DNA from: an uncultured Reyranella sp.
Lineage (GTDB): Bacteria > Pseudomonadota > Alphaproteobacteria > Reyranellales > Reyranellaceae
Assembly (NCBI GenBank): GCA_937915145.1
Contig: CALDNT010000055.1
Location: forward strand, 1 to 32,579
Reading direction: 5' to 3'
Length of the DNA: 32,579 nucleotides
Shown: positions 15,772 to 24,002 of the stretch, one piece after another
Position numbering within the stretch: the first letter of the stretch is position 1
Layout: each line of letters starts with the position of its first letter
Made by a program: the position numbers and the translations under genes
Notes under the pieces: model-generated
The model's database searches: none
Told to the model about the DNA's origin: nothing
The model's input: the letters and a program-made list of their open reading frames with translations, nothing else

Positions 15772-16740
15772 GTGGCTTCACTGCTATCGCGGCTTTACAG
15801 GTCGGTGCTGCCCTCGGTGAGCGACTGGTCCGGCGGGCCCATGTCGACATCGCTTTATGGTTACGTCCTCAAGGTGAGCCGCAAGCAGCAGGTCCGCCTC
15901 GGCCTGCTGACGATGGTGCTCTTTCCCCTGGCGTCGGTGCCGCTCGAGCTCCAGCGGCAGATCGTCAATCACGCCGTGGTCGGCTCCGGCGTCGAACTGC
16001 TGTTGGCCTACGGCGGATTGTATCTCGCCGTCCTGCTGCTGCAGGGCGGCTTGAAGTTCGTGCGCGACATTTACATGTACAGGATCGCCGAGGGAGTCAC
16101 GCGTTTGCTGCGCAAGAAGTTCGTCCATCACGCGCCGCACGAAACCGGCATCGATGAAGGCACGACGCAGGCCATCATCTCGTCCGAGTCGGAGAAGGTC
16201 GGTGGTTTCGTCGCGGAAAGCATTTCTTTGCCGTTGCTGCAGACAGGCACCGTGCTCAGCATCGCGGCGTACATGCTGGTCATAGAACCCCTGATCGCGG
16301 TGGTCGCGATCGCCTTCCTCGTGCCGTCGGTGGTCATCGTCGGCCTGGCTCAGCCCATCCTCAACGGACTGTCCCGATCGAAGATTACGCTCGTGCGCTC
16401 GCTGGGCGAGTCGGTTCTCCGCGATGGTCGCGACGAAGCTGCCCAAGCTGCCGAACCCGATGCTCTCGTCGACCGCATCTATGGTCTGCGCCTTCGCTTC
16501 GCCAATCTCAAGAATGCAACCAAGGTGCTCAACCAGTTGATCACCGGTCTGGGTCTCCTGAGTATTCTGCTGGTCGGCGGATGGCTCGCCATTGAAGGTC
16601 GGACGGAGATCGGCATCATCGTGGCCTTCATGTCGGGGTATGAGCGCATGACCAACCCCGTCCGCGACCTGTTGAATTTCTATCGTCGTCTTTCGATGAT
16701 GCGCGTGCAGTACCGGCTGGTGGCTGACGCCTCCGGCTAG
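15772..16740 (+). CDS. ABC-exporter transmembrane domain without ATPase (possibly truncated)
   Basis: A 322-residue membrane protein matching only the transmembrane domain of ABC exporters. Membrane helices are visible at about 42-60, 75-93, 152-171, 175-193 and 263-285, joined by long cytoplasmic helices (FVRDIYMYRIAEGVTRLLRKKF) typical of these exporters. The chain stops at the point where the linker to the nucleotide-binding domain would start; no Walker A, signature or Walker B motif follows. Its TAG stop lies inside the left inverted repeat of the palindromic element that follows, so truncation by insertion is possible. The GTG at 15772 is chosen, nine bases after AGGAGG (15757-15762); an adjacent TTG at 15763 is too close and ATG at 15841 lacks a site. 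Confidence 0.8.
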   Translation: MASLLSRLYRSVLPSVSDWSGGPMSTSLYGYVLKVSRKQQVRLGLLTMVLFPLASVPLELQRQIVNHAVVGSGVELLLAYGGLYLAVLLLQGGLKFVRDIYMYRIAEGVTRLLRKKFVHHAPHETGIDEGTTQAIISSESEKVGGFVAESISLPLLQTGTVLSIAAYMLVIEPLIAVVAIAFLVPSVVIVGLAQPILNGLSRSKITLVRSLGESVLRDGRDEAAQAAEPDALVDRIYGLRLRFANLKNATKVLNQLITGLGLLSILLVGGWLAIEGRTEIGIIVAFMSGYERMTNPVRDLLNFYRRLSMMRVQYRLVADASG

Positions 16741-16931
16741 AGTCTTTCCGACAAGGATCGAATCGCTCAGGCCGGATGACGAACAGACCTCATGCTGAGG
16801 AGCGAGCGAAGCGAGCGTCTCGAAGCATCGGCAACAGTATGATTGTTCCGACCCTTCTCCCACCCTTCGAGACGGGCGCTGCGCGCCCTCCTCAGGGTGA
16901 GGTGAGTTTGTGTCGTTCGGAAAGACCCTAG
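16737..16931. repeat. MITE-like nested palindromic element
   Basis: A 195-bp stretch with ends that are inverted repeats: 16737-16751 and the complement of 16917-16931 match at 14 of 15 positions (core GTCTTTCCGA). Inside, a second imperfect inverted repeat of 38 bases pairs 16788-16825 with 16865-16902, rich in GAGGAG and GCGAGCG. Both tips read CTAG, compatible with a 4-bp target duplication of the kind made by IS5-related transposases (inference). No coding capacity is present. Similar CTGAGGAG/GTCTCGAAG repeats are widespread in rhizobial-type genomes, from memory. It separates the convergent ABC and MscS genes and could also act as a bidirectional terminator. Confidence 0.75.
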
Positions 16932-16971
16932 AGATCGCGTCGCGTGGTCGCCCACCGCGGCAATCCTGCGG

Positions 16972-18240
16972 TCACTCGCTCTTGTGCAGGAACACTTCGC
17001 GATGCGGATAGGGAATGCCGATCCCGTTCTGTTTCAGCGTGTCCCATACGGCAAGCATGGCCAGGCCCTTGACGTTCGTCACGCCTTGTTCGGGATCGTC
17101 GATCCAGAAGCGCAGCGAGAAGTTGAGAGACGATTCGCCGAATTCGATCAGGTGGCACACCGGACTGGGGTTCGCCATCACCCGCTCGATCTTGGCCACG
17201 GCCGCGGCGGTGAGGCGGCGGACCTCGTGCGGATCGCAACGGTAGGTGACGCCGAAGCGGATGTCCTGGCGAACGCGGCGGTCGGTATGCGACCAGTTGA
17301 CGACGCGCTCCGTGACGAATGTCTCGTTCGGGATCAGATACTCGGCGCCGTCGCGGGTGGCCACCGAGACGTAGCGCGCCTTCAGCGAATTGATCCAGCC
17401 GAAGGTCTCGCCGAGCTGGATGACGTCGCCCGGCTTGATCGAGCGGTCCATCAGGATAATGACGCCGCTCATCAGGTTGGAAGTGACTTTCTGGAGACTG
17501 AGCGCCAGACCGAGGCCGAAGGCGCCGGAGAAGACCGTAAGCACCGTCGGGTCGAAGCCGATGGCAGTGAGCGCGATGCCGACCGCGGCGACGATCATCG
17601 CCGCCTTGAAGAACTTGACCGCTAGCACCTGGGCGCTCGGCCTCAGAAGATCGTTCGACCGCAGTCGGGCCTCGAGGGCGGCCGCGGCTATCGACGTCGC
17701 CCATAGTACGGTGCCGAGGGCAGCGAGACCCTGCAACAGCGTCAGCAGCGAAAGCCTTCGGTCGCCGATACTCACGCCGACCCAGTCGAGGAGATCTCTC
17801 GCATCGTCCAGCCAGCCGACGATTGCCAGCGCGACGCCCACCCACAGCACCACTTCGACGACGCGGCTCAGGGAACGGTTGCGGATGGCGCGCGACAGGA
17901 TGCTGACCACCGCCCAGGCCGCCGCAAGTTCGGCGGCGATCACCAGGAAATAGCTGTGACTGGGCCACGTCACCTCGCGCATTATGCCGACGGCGATCCA
18001 CAGGGCCGTCGCCAGGAAGATCAGGCGCATGCGCCGCGACACGACGACCAGAAGCCGGAGAAGTTTCGGCTGGCCGGTGATCCGGCGCAGACGTTCCTCG
18101 ACCCTGGGCGAGAGCCAATGTGAGGCGACGAACGCCAGCGCCAGGCACAGTGCCAGGATCGCGGCCTGATAGAGAGTCCACTGGTCCGCCATGTTGACCA
18201 GGGTTTCCCGGAACGCGTGGATCCAGCTATCGACGTCCAT
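16972..18240 (-). CDS. MscS-family mechanosensitive channel
   Basis: A 422-residue small-conductance mechanosensitive channel homologue that opens under membrane tension to release solutes during osmotic downshock. Several N-terminal membrane helices (about 20-40, 70-90, 95-120, 127-145, 165-190, 208-228) precede the pore-lining helix FGLGLALSLQKVTSNLMSG (241-259). The beta domain follows with the family sequence GDVIQLGETFGWI (271-283), RDGAEYLIPN (296-305), and then the alpha/beta C-terminal domain. It has more N-terminal helices than E. coli MscS (286 aa), like other medium-length members. It is 72 bp downstream of the MDR gene on the same strand and ends next to the palindromic repeat. 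Confidence 0.95.
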   Translation of the reverse strand: MDVDSWIHAFRETLVNMADQWTLYQAAILALCLALAFVASHWLSPRVEERLRRITGQPKLLRLLVVVSRRMRLIFLATALWIAVGIMREVTWPSHSYFLVIAAELAAAWAVVSILSRAIRNRSLSRVVEVVLWVGVALAIVGWLDDARDLLDWVGVSIGDRRLSLLTLLQGLAALGTVLWATSIAAAALEARLRSNDLLRPSAQVLAVKFFKAAMIVAAVGIALTAIGFDPTVLTVFSGAFGLGLALSLQKVTSNLMSGVIILMDRSIKPGDVIQLGETFGWINSLKARYVSVATRDGAEYLIPNETFVTERVVNWSHTDRRVRQDIRFGVTYRCDPHEVRRLTAAAVAKIERVMANPSPVCHLIEFGESSLNFSLRFWIDDPEQGVTNVKGLAMLAVWDTLKQNGIGIPYPHREVFLHKSE

Positions 18241-18312
18241 GGCGGCTTGTTCTCTCGATGCGGGCCGAAGACAAGGAGCCTACGCCGCTTACGGCTGTCT
18301 GCCGCCTACTTT

Positions 18313-19458
18313 CTAACCGGCCTTGTTGGGATTGATCAGGAACTTCTCGCCTGTGGCGCGCTTGGCGTAGGCGGCGATGTTCTTGAGGTCCAGCACCTCG
18401 GGCAGCGACACCACCTTGGTGTAGTGGCTGGCAAACGTCGTCTTCAGCGAATTGACCACCCGCTCGCGCAGGCGCTGCTGGTCGGGGCGTCCGATCTTCT
18501 GCAGGAACGGCGTGAGCAGCCAGCCGCCGACGCCCCACGCCATGCCGTAGTTGCGGTTCAGCTCGACCGCGCCGGTGTTGAGGCTGCCGTAGATGTAGAC
18601 CTGCTTGTGCGTGGTCGAGCCATAGCGGCTGTATTCCTTGGCGGTCTTGTTGAGCGCGATTTCCATGCTGGTCAGGATCTGGCTGGCGAGCTTGCCGCCG
18701 CCGATGGCGTCGAAGGCGATGGTGGCGCCGGTCTCGACCAGCGCCTGCGTCAGGTCATCGGTGAAGCTCGCGGCGCTCGAATCGACAACATGCTTGGCGC
18801 CGATGCCCTTGAGCAATTTCGCCTGCTCCGGGCTGCGCACGATGTTCACCAGGCCGATGCCGTCCTCGTTGCAGATCCTGTTCAGCATCTGGCCGAGATT
18901 GGAAGCGGCCGCGGTATGGACCAGCGCCTTATGGCCCTCGCGCTTCATCGTTTCGGTCATGCCGAGTGCCGTCAGCGGGTTGACGAACCACGAGGCGCCT
19001 TCGGCCGCGGTCGTGCCGGCCGGGAGCGGCTGGCAGTCCCTGGCGTTCAGCAGACGATACTGCGCGTACATCGAGCCGCCGACCATCGACACCGTCTTGC
19101 CCATCAGCGCCTGCGCGGCTTCCGAGGAGCCGGCCTTCACCACCGTGCCGGCGCCCTCGTTGCCGACCGGCATCGATTCGCCCAATCGCGCCGAAAGGAA
19201 GGGCAGGGCAGTGGCTGGCACCTTGGCCGCGACCTTGATGCCATCGCCGCTGCCGCTCGCCTTGAAACTCGCCATGTCGGCCGGTCCCAGCAGCAGGCCG
19301 AGGTCGGACGGATTGATCGGCGTCGCCTCGACCCTGACCACGACCTGGTCCGGGCCGGGCTCGGCAATGTCCACCTTGGCCAGCGACAGTTCGAGGTCGC
19401 CACTCTTGCTGATCAGAGAGCGAAGCTGCAGTCCCGAAATCTTTTTGGCGTCGCTCAT
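18313..19458 (-). CDS. Zinc-independent MDR-superfamily reductase (quinone oxidoreductase-like)
   Basis: A 381-residue medium-chain dehydrogenase/reductase. The N-terminal GroES-like domain includes the VEATPINPSDLGLLLG segment (43-58), GNEGAG at 99-104, and a Rossmann domain with AAASNLGQ at 183-190 and ATIAFDAIGGGKLASQ. The zinc-ligand Cys/His pattern of alcohol dehydrogenases is not seen, so it is of the quinone reductase/enoyl reductase kind using NADPH. The usual dinucleotide motif GAAGGVG is replaced by AAASNLG, still compatible with NADPH binding. An ATG at 19458 begins a clear domain. It is divergent from the patatin gene with 133 bp between. Substrate unknown. Confidence 0.9.
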   Translation of the reverse strand: MSDAKKISGLQLRSLISKSGDLELSLAKVDIAEPGPDQVVVRVEATPINPSDLGLLLGPADMASFKASGSGDGIKVAAKVPATALPFLSARLGESMPVGNEGAGTVVKAGSSEAAQALMGKTVSMVGGSMYAQYRLLNARDCQPLPAGTTAAEGASWFVNPLTALGMTETMKREGHKALVHTAAASNLGQMLNRICNEDGIGLVNIVRSPEQAKLLKGIGAKHVVDSSAASFTDDLTQALVETGATIAFDAIGGGKLASQILTSMEIALNKTAKEYSRYGSTTHKQVYIYGSLNTGAVELNRNYGMAWGVGGWLLTPFLQKIGRPDQQRLRERVVNSLKTTFASHYTKVVSLPEVLDLKNIAAYAKRATGEKFLINPNKAG

Positions 19459-19591
19459 GCTCGCGCTCCCGCTGTTGGTAGGCAGAGCCGCTTATGCCAA
19501 GCACCACCGCGACGAACAAGCGCGTTTGACCCGGATCCGGTCGACGACGGATTCGTATCCATCGGCGCCGGGTCTTTGTATGATCCCGGCC

Positions 19592-20515
19592 ATGGCACAT
19601 CCCAGAATCGGCCTCGCGCTCGGCAGCGGCTCGGCGCGCGGCCTGTCGCACATCGGCGTCATCGATGCCTTGATGGAGGCCGGCATCGAGCCTGACGTCG
19701 TCTGCGGCACATCGATCGGCGCGCTGGTCGGTGCGGCTTACGTTGCCGGGCGGCTGGCGGAGTTGCGGCAATGGGCGGAGACGGCGACCTGGCGCCAGGT
19801 CGTCCGCCTGATGGATGTCCGACTGTCGGGAGGCGGGTTGATCGACGGCAAACAGGTCGTCGCTCTTCTGCGGCGTCTCGGCATCGAAGCGCCGATCGAG
19901 AGCTACGCCAAACGGTACGCGGCCGTCGCGACCGACCTCGCGAGCGGCCGCGAGGTCTGGCTGCAGACCGGGCCGATTCATGAGGCGGTACGCGCCTCGA
20001 TCGCGGTGCCGGGGATCGTCAGCCCTGCGCAGGTCGACGGCAAATGGCTGGTGGATGGCGGCCTTTCCAATCCGGTTCCGGTCTCGGTCTGCCGTGCCCT
20101 CGGCGCGGAAGTGATCATCGCCGTAAACCTCAACGGCGATCTGGTGGGGCGGCGCGTCGACAAGACCCAGAGCCTGCCCGCAGTGAGCGCTCCGTCGCGC
20201 GTTTCGAGCGAACTCTTCAGGCGGATTCTGAGCCAACTGCCGGGTGCGCGGCCCGAACAGGTGGCGCAGATCGCGCCCGACCCGCTGCCTCGCGGGGCGG
20301 CGGCGCCGGGCTATCTCGACGTCCTCGCCAACTCCCTCAATATCATGCAGGACCACATCACCCGCACCCGTCTTGCCGGCGAGCCGCCCCATGTGCTGCT
20401 TGTCCCGCGGCTGGGCAACATTGGCCTGATGGAGTTCACCCGGGCGCGCGAGGCGATCGCCGAAGGCCGCCACAGTGTTCAACACGCCCTGCCACTGCTG
20501 CGGCGCTACCTGTGA
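19592..20515 (+). CDS. Patatin-like phospholipase family protein (RssA-like)
   Basis: A 307-residue cytoplasmic or membrane-associated serine acyl hydrolase of the patatin family. The glycine-rich oxyanion loop GSGSARGL is at 11-18, the nucleophile motif GTSIG at 39-43 (Ser41), and the dyad Asp155 in VDGG; these are the three signatures of the family. An additional in-frame ATG at 19580 would add four residues (MIPA); neither start has a convincing ribosome site. The TATGAT at 19579-19584 overlaps the upstream ATG and no good -35 is present, so the promoter is not assigned. It runs away from the MDR gene; the TPR gene lies 123 bp downstream with its own ribosome site. Confidence 0.92.
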   Translation: MAHPRIGLALGSGSARGLSHIGVIDALMEAGIEPDVVCGTSIGALVGAAYVAGRLAELRQWAETATWRQVVRLMDVRLSGGGLIDGKQVVALLRRLGIEAPIESYAKRYAAVATDLASGREVWLQTGPIHEAVRASIAVPGIVSPAQVDGKWLVDGGLSNPVPVSVCRALGAEVIIAVNLNGDLVGRRVDKTQSLPAVSAPSRVSSELFRRILSQLPGARPEQVAQIAPDPLPRGAAAPGYLDVLANSLNIMQDHITRTRLAGEPPHVLLVPRLGNIGLMEFTRAREAIAEGRHSVQHALPLLRRYL

Positions 20516-20638
20516 GAACGGTGAAGATCTGTCCGTGGTGGCCGGCTTCGACATAGCGACGGCCGTGGGGGCCGTTGAAGCCGTCTTGGGTTCATGTGAA
20601 CTTGGACGCCGCTGTTCGTTCGACGAGAGGAGGATGAC

Positions 20639-22288
20639 ATGGCTTACTACGATCTCGGCGCCTACATCCGCGCCATCACGACCAAGTCTCCCGATACGCA
20701 GCTCTGGTTCGACCGCGGCCTCAACTGGCTGTTCGGGTTCAATCACGCGGAAGCCATCAAATGCTTCGGCAAGGCGCTGGAGACCGATCCCGGCTGCGCC
20801 ATGGCCCATTGGGGCATCGCCTATGCGGCGGGCCCCAACTACAACCTGCCCTGGCACCTCTACGACCCGGCCGGCAAGGCGCAGGCGCTGGCTGCCGCCT
20901 ATGACGCCATGCAAAACGCACTCAAGCACGCGAGCGGTGCCATGCCGGTCGAGCAGGCGCTGATCAACGCCCTGCCGGCGCGCTATCCGCAGCGCGATCC
21001 GATCGAGGACCAAACGGCCTGGGACCACGCCTTCACCGGCGAAATGCGCAAGGTCTTCGCCGAGTACAGCGACGATCTAGAAGTCCGCTGCGTCTTTGTC
21101 GACGCCATCATGGTCGAGACGCCTTGGAAGATGTGGGACCTCACGACCGGCGGCGTTGCCAAAGATGCCGGCACCGCCGAGGCGGTCGAACTGCTCGAGA
21201 ACGCCTTTCGCGACATGCCGGACGCCTGGACCCACCCGGGCCTGCTGCATCTCTATGTCCACCTGATGGAGATGTCGCCCTTCCCGCAGCGCGCGCTGCG
21301 CGCCGGCGACCAGCTGCGCGACCTGGTGCCCGATGCCGGCCACCTGATCCACATGCCGACCCACATCGACGTGCTGTGCGGCAACTACCGCGATGTCGTC
21401 GTCTACAATCAGAAGGCGGTTGCAGCCGACCGCAAGTTCCTGGCGCGCGAAGGGGCGATGAACGTCTATGCGCTCTACCGCACCCACAACCATCATTTCG
21501 TGATCTACGGCGCCATGTTCCTCGGCCAGTACACGCCGGCGCTCGAAGCGGCGCAGGAGATCATCGACACCACGCCCGAGGAACTGCTGCGCATTCCCTC
21601 GCCGCCCATGGCCGATTTCATCGAAGGCTACATCCCGATGAAGCAGCACGTGCTGGTGCGGTTCGGCAAGTGGCAGGAGATCATCGACCAGGAACTGCCC
21701 AAGGACCGCGCGCTCTACTGCTCGACGACGGCGATGATGCTTTACGCCAAGGGCGTCGCCCATTCGACCCTGGGCAACATCGCCGAAGCCGAGAAGGCGC
21801 GCGAGGCTTTTCGCGCGGCGGCGGCCAGGGTCCCCGATACGAGGCGTGTGCACAACAACACCATCGTCGACCTGCTTGCCATCGCCGAGCAGATGCTGAG
21901 CGGTGAGCTCGAATACCGTCGCGCCAATTACGACGTTGCGTTCCGCCACCTCAGGCGCGCGGTCGAGCTCGAGGATGCGCTGCCCTATGACGAGCCCTGG
22001 GGCTGGATGCAGCCCTCCCGCCATGCGCTGGGCGCGTTGCTGCTGGAGCAGGGCCACGCCGCGGAGGCCGAGGCCGTCTACCGCGCCGACCTCGGCTTCG
22101 ACGGCAAGCTGAGCCGCGCCTGCCAGCACCTGGAAAATGTCTGGAGCCTGCACGGCCTGCATGAGTGCCTGACGCGCCGCGGCGACAAAGTCGAGGCGCC
22201 GCTGATCAAGGCGCGTCTCGACCTCGCATCGGCGCGCGCCGAGGTGGTGGTGCGCGCCTCGTGCTTCTGCCGGCGACAGGCGGCGTGA
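20639..22288 (+). CDS. Large TPR-repeat protein of unknown function
   Basis: A 549-residue soluble protein made of helical pairs of the tetratricopeptide type. The first clear repeat is HAEAIKCFGKALETDPGCAMAHWG (partly, about 36-58); further repeats appear near 330-350, 388-410 and 445-485 (RHLRRAVELEDALPYDEPWGW). Between them lie long conserved stretches such as HLIHMPTHIDVLCGNY (about 236-251) and HNHHFVIYGAMFLGQY. The chain ends with SCFCRRQAA, two cysteines bracketing a phenylalanine. TPR proteins of this size scaffold protein complexes; no partner or enzyme activity can be assigned. The AGGAGG site is seven bases before the ATG. An imperfect palindrome (GTTCATGTGAAC, 20590-20601) lies upstream. 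Confidence 0.88.
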   Translation: MAYYDLGAYIRAITTKSPDTQLWFDRGLNWLFGFNHAEAIKCFGKALETDPGCAMAHWGIAYAAGPNYNLPWHLYDPAGKAQALAAAYDAMQNALKHASGAMPVEQALINALPARYPQRDPIEDQTAWDHAFTGEMRKVFAEYSDDLEVRCVFVDAIMVETPWKMWDLTTGGVAKDAGTAEAVELLENAFRDMPDAWTHPGLLHLYVHLMEMSPFPQRALRAGDQLRDLVPDAGHLIHMPTHIDVLCGNYRDVVVYNQKAVAADRKFLAREGAMNVYALYRTHNHHFVIYGAMFLGQYTPALEAAQEIIDTTPEELLRIPSPPMADFIEGYIPMKQHVLVRFGKWQEIIDQELPKDRALYCSTTAMMLYAKGVAHSTLGNIAEAEKAREAFRAAAARVPDTRRVHNNTIVDLLAIAEQMLSGELEYRRANYDVAFRHLRRAVELEDALPYDEPWGWMQPSRHALGALLLEQGHAAEAEAVYRADLGFDGKLSRACQHLENVWSLHGLHECLTRRGDKVEAPLIKARLDLASARAEVVVRASCFCRRQAA

Positions 22289-22296
22289 GGTTCATG

Positions 22297-22327
22297 TTCC
22301 TCTCCTCCTGGCGGGGGAGGGGAGGAA
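22297..22327. terminator. Convergent-gene hairpin (12-bp stem)
   Basis: Inverted repeat TTCCTCTCCTCC (22297-22308) and GGAGGGGAGGAA (22316-22327) around a 7-base loop, with one G-U pair. It lies between the stops of the TPR gene and the convergent GFA gene. There is no U-run on either strand, so termination strength is uncertain. Confidence 0.45.
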
Positions 22328-22339
22328 GAGCTGCCTGGG

Positions 22340-22768
22340 TCACTTGCGAAAGTGCGCCTCGTATTGCTCGACGAGCGGCGACAGGTCCGACCACGCGCGC
22401 TTCGAGCGCAGGAAGACGTGCCGTATCTTGTAGCGGTCGGCGCGGATCCATTCGGGGTCGTCGAATGCACCGGCCGGCAGGGTGCGTACGCCCGGCACTG
22501 CCTCCAGGGTGAAGCCGAGGTTGCTGCCGCACCTGGCGCAGAATTCCAGGTCGAGCCATCGGCCCGTTTCGTCGGAAACATGCCGGTAGCGCGTGACGGC
22601 CTGCCCGGTGATCTCGACCTCGTCGCTGTTGAAGACGACCTCGGTGCCGAAGGCCGTGCCGGTGCGGCGCTGGCACCAGGTGCAATGACAAATCGTGATG
22701 CGCGACGGCTCGGCGGTCGTCCTGAACCGCACGGCACCGCAGACGCAACCGCCGGTCCTCTCAGTCAT
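22340..22768 (-). CDS. GFA/CENP-V family zinc protein
   Basis: A 142-residue protein of the glutathione-dependent formaldehyde-activating (GFA) family. It has the complete set of seven conserved cysteines: Cys8 and Cys10 (GGCVCGAVRF), Cys27, Cys29 and Cys32 (CHCTWC), and Cys77 and Cys80 (FCARCG), which bind two zinc ions. Members have been proposed to add glutathione to small carbonyls such as formaldehyde; most have no proven substrate. The ATG overlaps the end of cobF by eight bases, so the two are co-transcribed although their roles do not connect obviously. The stop lies next to the 12-bp hairpin. Confidence 0.92.
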   Translation of the reverse strand: MTERTGGCVCGAVRFRTTAEPSRITICHCTWCQRRTGTAFGTEVVFNSDEVEITGQAVTRYRHVSDETGRWLDLEFCARCGSNLGFTLEAVPGVRTLPAGAFDDPEWIRADRYKIRHVFLRSKRAWSDLSPLVEQYEAHFRK

Positions 22769-23540
22769 CGTTCACCTTCCGGATCAGATACGTATCCATG
22801 ATCCAGCCGTTCCTCTGCCGCGCTTCGGCGCGGCGGCGGTGGATCTCTGAGGCCACATCTTTCAGCCTGCCCGAAATCAGGATCTCGTCGGGCGTCCCGA
22901 GATAGGCGCCCCAGTAGATTTCCATCTCGCCATGGAGCTGTGGGTCGGCGAAGCGCTCAAAAGTGTCCTCGCCGTCGAGCAGCACGACGGCGCTCGTGAT
23001 GCCGTCGGGAAATCCCTCGGCCAGCCTGCGCCCGGTGGTCAGCAGCACCGGCTCGGCGATGCGGTTGAGCGGGATCCTGTGGCGGGCAGCCAGCGCCTGC
23101 ACCGCGGTGATGCCGGGGATCACCTCGTAGTCGATCGCCTGCCGGCCGGTGGCGATGAGCGCGTCGATGTTCCGGATGGTGCTGTCGTAGAGCATGGGGT
23201 CGCCCCACACCAGAATGCCGGCGGTCTCGCCGTCCTTCATTTCGTCGGCGATCATCGCCGCGAACACCGCCTGCTTGGCTTCGTTCAACTCGTCGACCGA
23301 GGCGCGATAGTCGGCGGGCTTGAGGTCACGCGGCGGGCTGGGTGCCTCGACGAAGCGGTGCGGGCGGCCGGGCACGATATGGCGGCGGCAGATCTCCTCG
23401 CGCACGTCCCGCAGCTTTCCCTTGATGCGGCCCTTGTCCATCAGGAAGAACACGTCGACCTGGTTCAGGGCTTTTATGCCCTGCGCGGTAATGTAGTCCG
23501 GGTCGCCGGCGCCGATGCCGATGATGAGGATCTTCTTCAC
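22761..23540 (-). CDS. cobF: Precorrin-6A synthase (deacetylating), CobF
   Basis: CobF methylates precorrin-5 at C-1 with S-adenosylmethionine and releases the acetyl group in the aerobic (oxygen-dependent) vitamin B12 pathway. The 259-residue product shows the methylase N-terminal loop KKILIIGIGAGDPDYIT (residues 2-18), the SAM-binding segment ILVWGDPMLYD (about 107-117) and the VIPGITAVQALAAR helix (about 137-150) of tetrapyrrole methylases. The start is a GTG at 23540 with GGGGCAGG upstream; a longer frame reaches further but has no conserved sequence. No other cob gene is in the window. Its stop overlaps the GFA gene start. It diverges from the broken cupin gene. Confidence 0.93.
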   Translation of the reverse strand: MKKILIIGIGAGDPDYITAQGIKALNQVDVFFLMDKGRIKGKLRDVREEICRRHIVPGRPHRFVEAPSPPRDLKPADYRASVDELNEAKQAVFAAMIADEMKDGETAGILVWGDPMLYDSTIRNIDALIATGRQAIDYEVIPGITAVQALAARHRIPLNRIAEPVLLTTGRRLAEGFPDGITSAVVLLDGEDTFERFADPQLHGEMEIYWGAYLGTPDEILISGRLKDVASEIHRRRAEARQRNGWIMDTYLIRKVNDD

Positions 23541-23603
23541 TGCCTGCCCCGTTTTCGCGGCACAAAATTTGCACGGCCAATGGCATCTCTGCAGGAGGTT
23601 GCC

Positions 23604-23944
23604 ATGACTGTCGACACCCTTGCCAAGCCCCAAAGTGCCGCCACGGCGGCTGTGATCGCCACTGCCTTCTCGCATATCGCCGAAGGCGACACTAAATACA
23701 AATCGGGCGGATAGCGCGATTTCTTCCTCTATCGCGACCTCGGCGCCGCCGCCGCTACCAACGGCCAGGTTATCGCCCAGCTGGTGAAGGCGGGCGACTG
23801 TGTCCACAGCGGCCCGGCATCCGCCACTATCGCTTCGATTACTCGCCCGACATGGAATATCTCGAGATCGTGGGCCCGGCCGATTTCACCACGGTCGATG
23901 TCGAGGGTCGGTGCGCCATTCCGCCACCGACGCCCTGGAAATAG
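23604..23944 (+). pseudogene. Degenerate cupin-domain gene
   Basis: An intact AGGAGG site and ATG at 23604 start a 36-codon frame ending in an in-frame TAG. Reading straight on gives RDFFLYRDLG...VIAQLVKA, which I recall as the N-terminal half of a small alphaproteobacterial cupin protein. The text then jumps to GDCVH, and one lost base shifts the frame so that RPGIRHYRFDYSPDMEYLEIVGPADF appears in the +1 frame (part shown), ending in PTPWK and TAG at 23942. The central cupin barrel (about 40 residues that would carry the metal histidines) is missing. Three lesions, a nonsense codon, an internal deletion and a frameshift, show a dead gene. Confidence 0.72.
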
Positions 23945-23966
23945 CGTCGGTCCACCGAATAGAAAG

Positions 23967-23996
23967 TTGACACTTTAGCAGAATTTAGGCAATATT
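23967..23996 (+). promoter_or_regulatory. Promoter-like -35/-10 pair in a noncoding gap
   Basis: TTGACA at 23967-23972 (consensus -35) and AATATT at 23991-23996, 18 bp apart, in an A/T-rich stretch between the cupin remnant and the MATE gene. A second -10-like TATCAT follows at 24002-24007. No open reading frame starts downstream on this strand before the terminator at 24031. Confidence 0.45.
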
Positions 23997-24002
23997 TCCG
24001 AT

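Noticed and set aside
19555-19584. TATGAT before the patatin gene as a -10 box
   Set aside because: It overlaps the upstream ATG and no acceptable -35 lies 16-18 bp before it.
18217-19695. 492-codon plus-strand frame over the MDR gene
   Set aside because: Antisense to the MDR reductase; no motifs, composition typical of a GC-rich shadow.
20590-20601. GTTCATGTGAAC palindrome as an operator of the TPR gene
   Set aside because: Only 5-bp arms and no regulator gene nearby; too short to be called on its own.
18929-21028. 699-codon minus-strand frame over the MDR and patatin genes
   Set aside because: It spans coding sequence of confirmed genes on both strands; the translation is low-complexity Arg/Ala/Gly-rich text.
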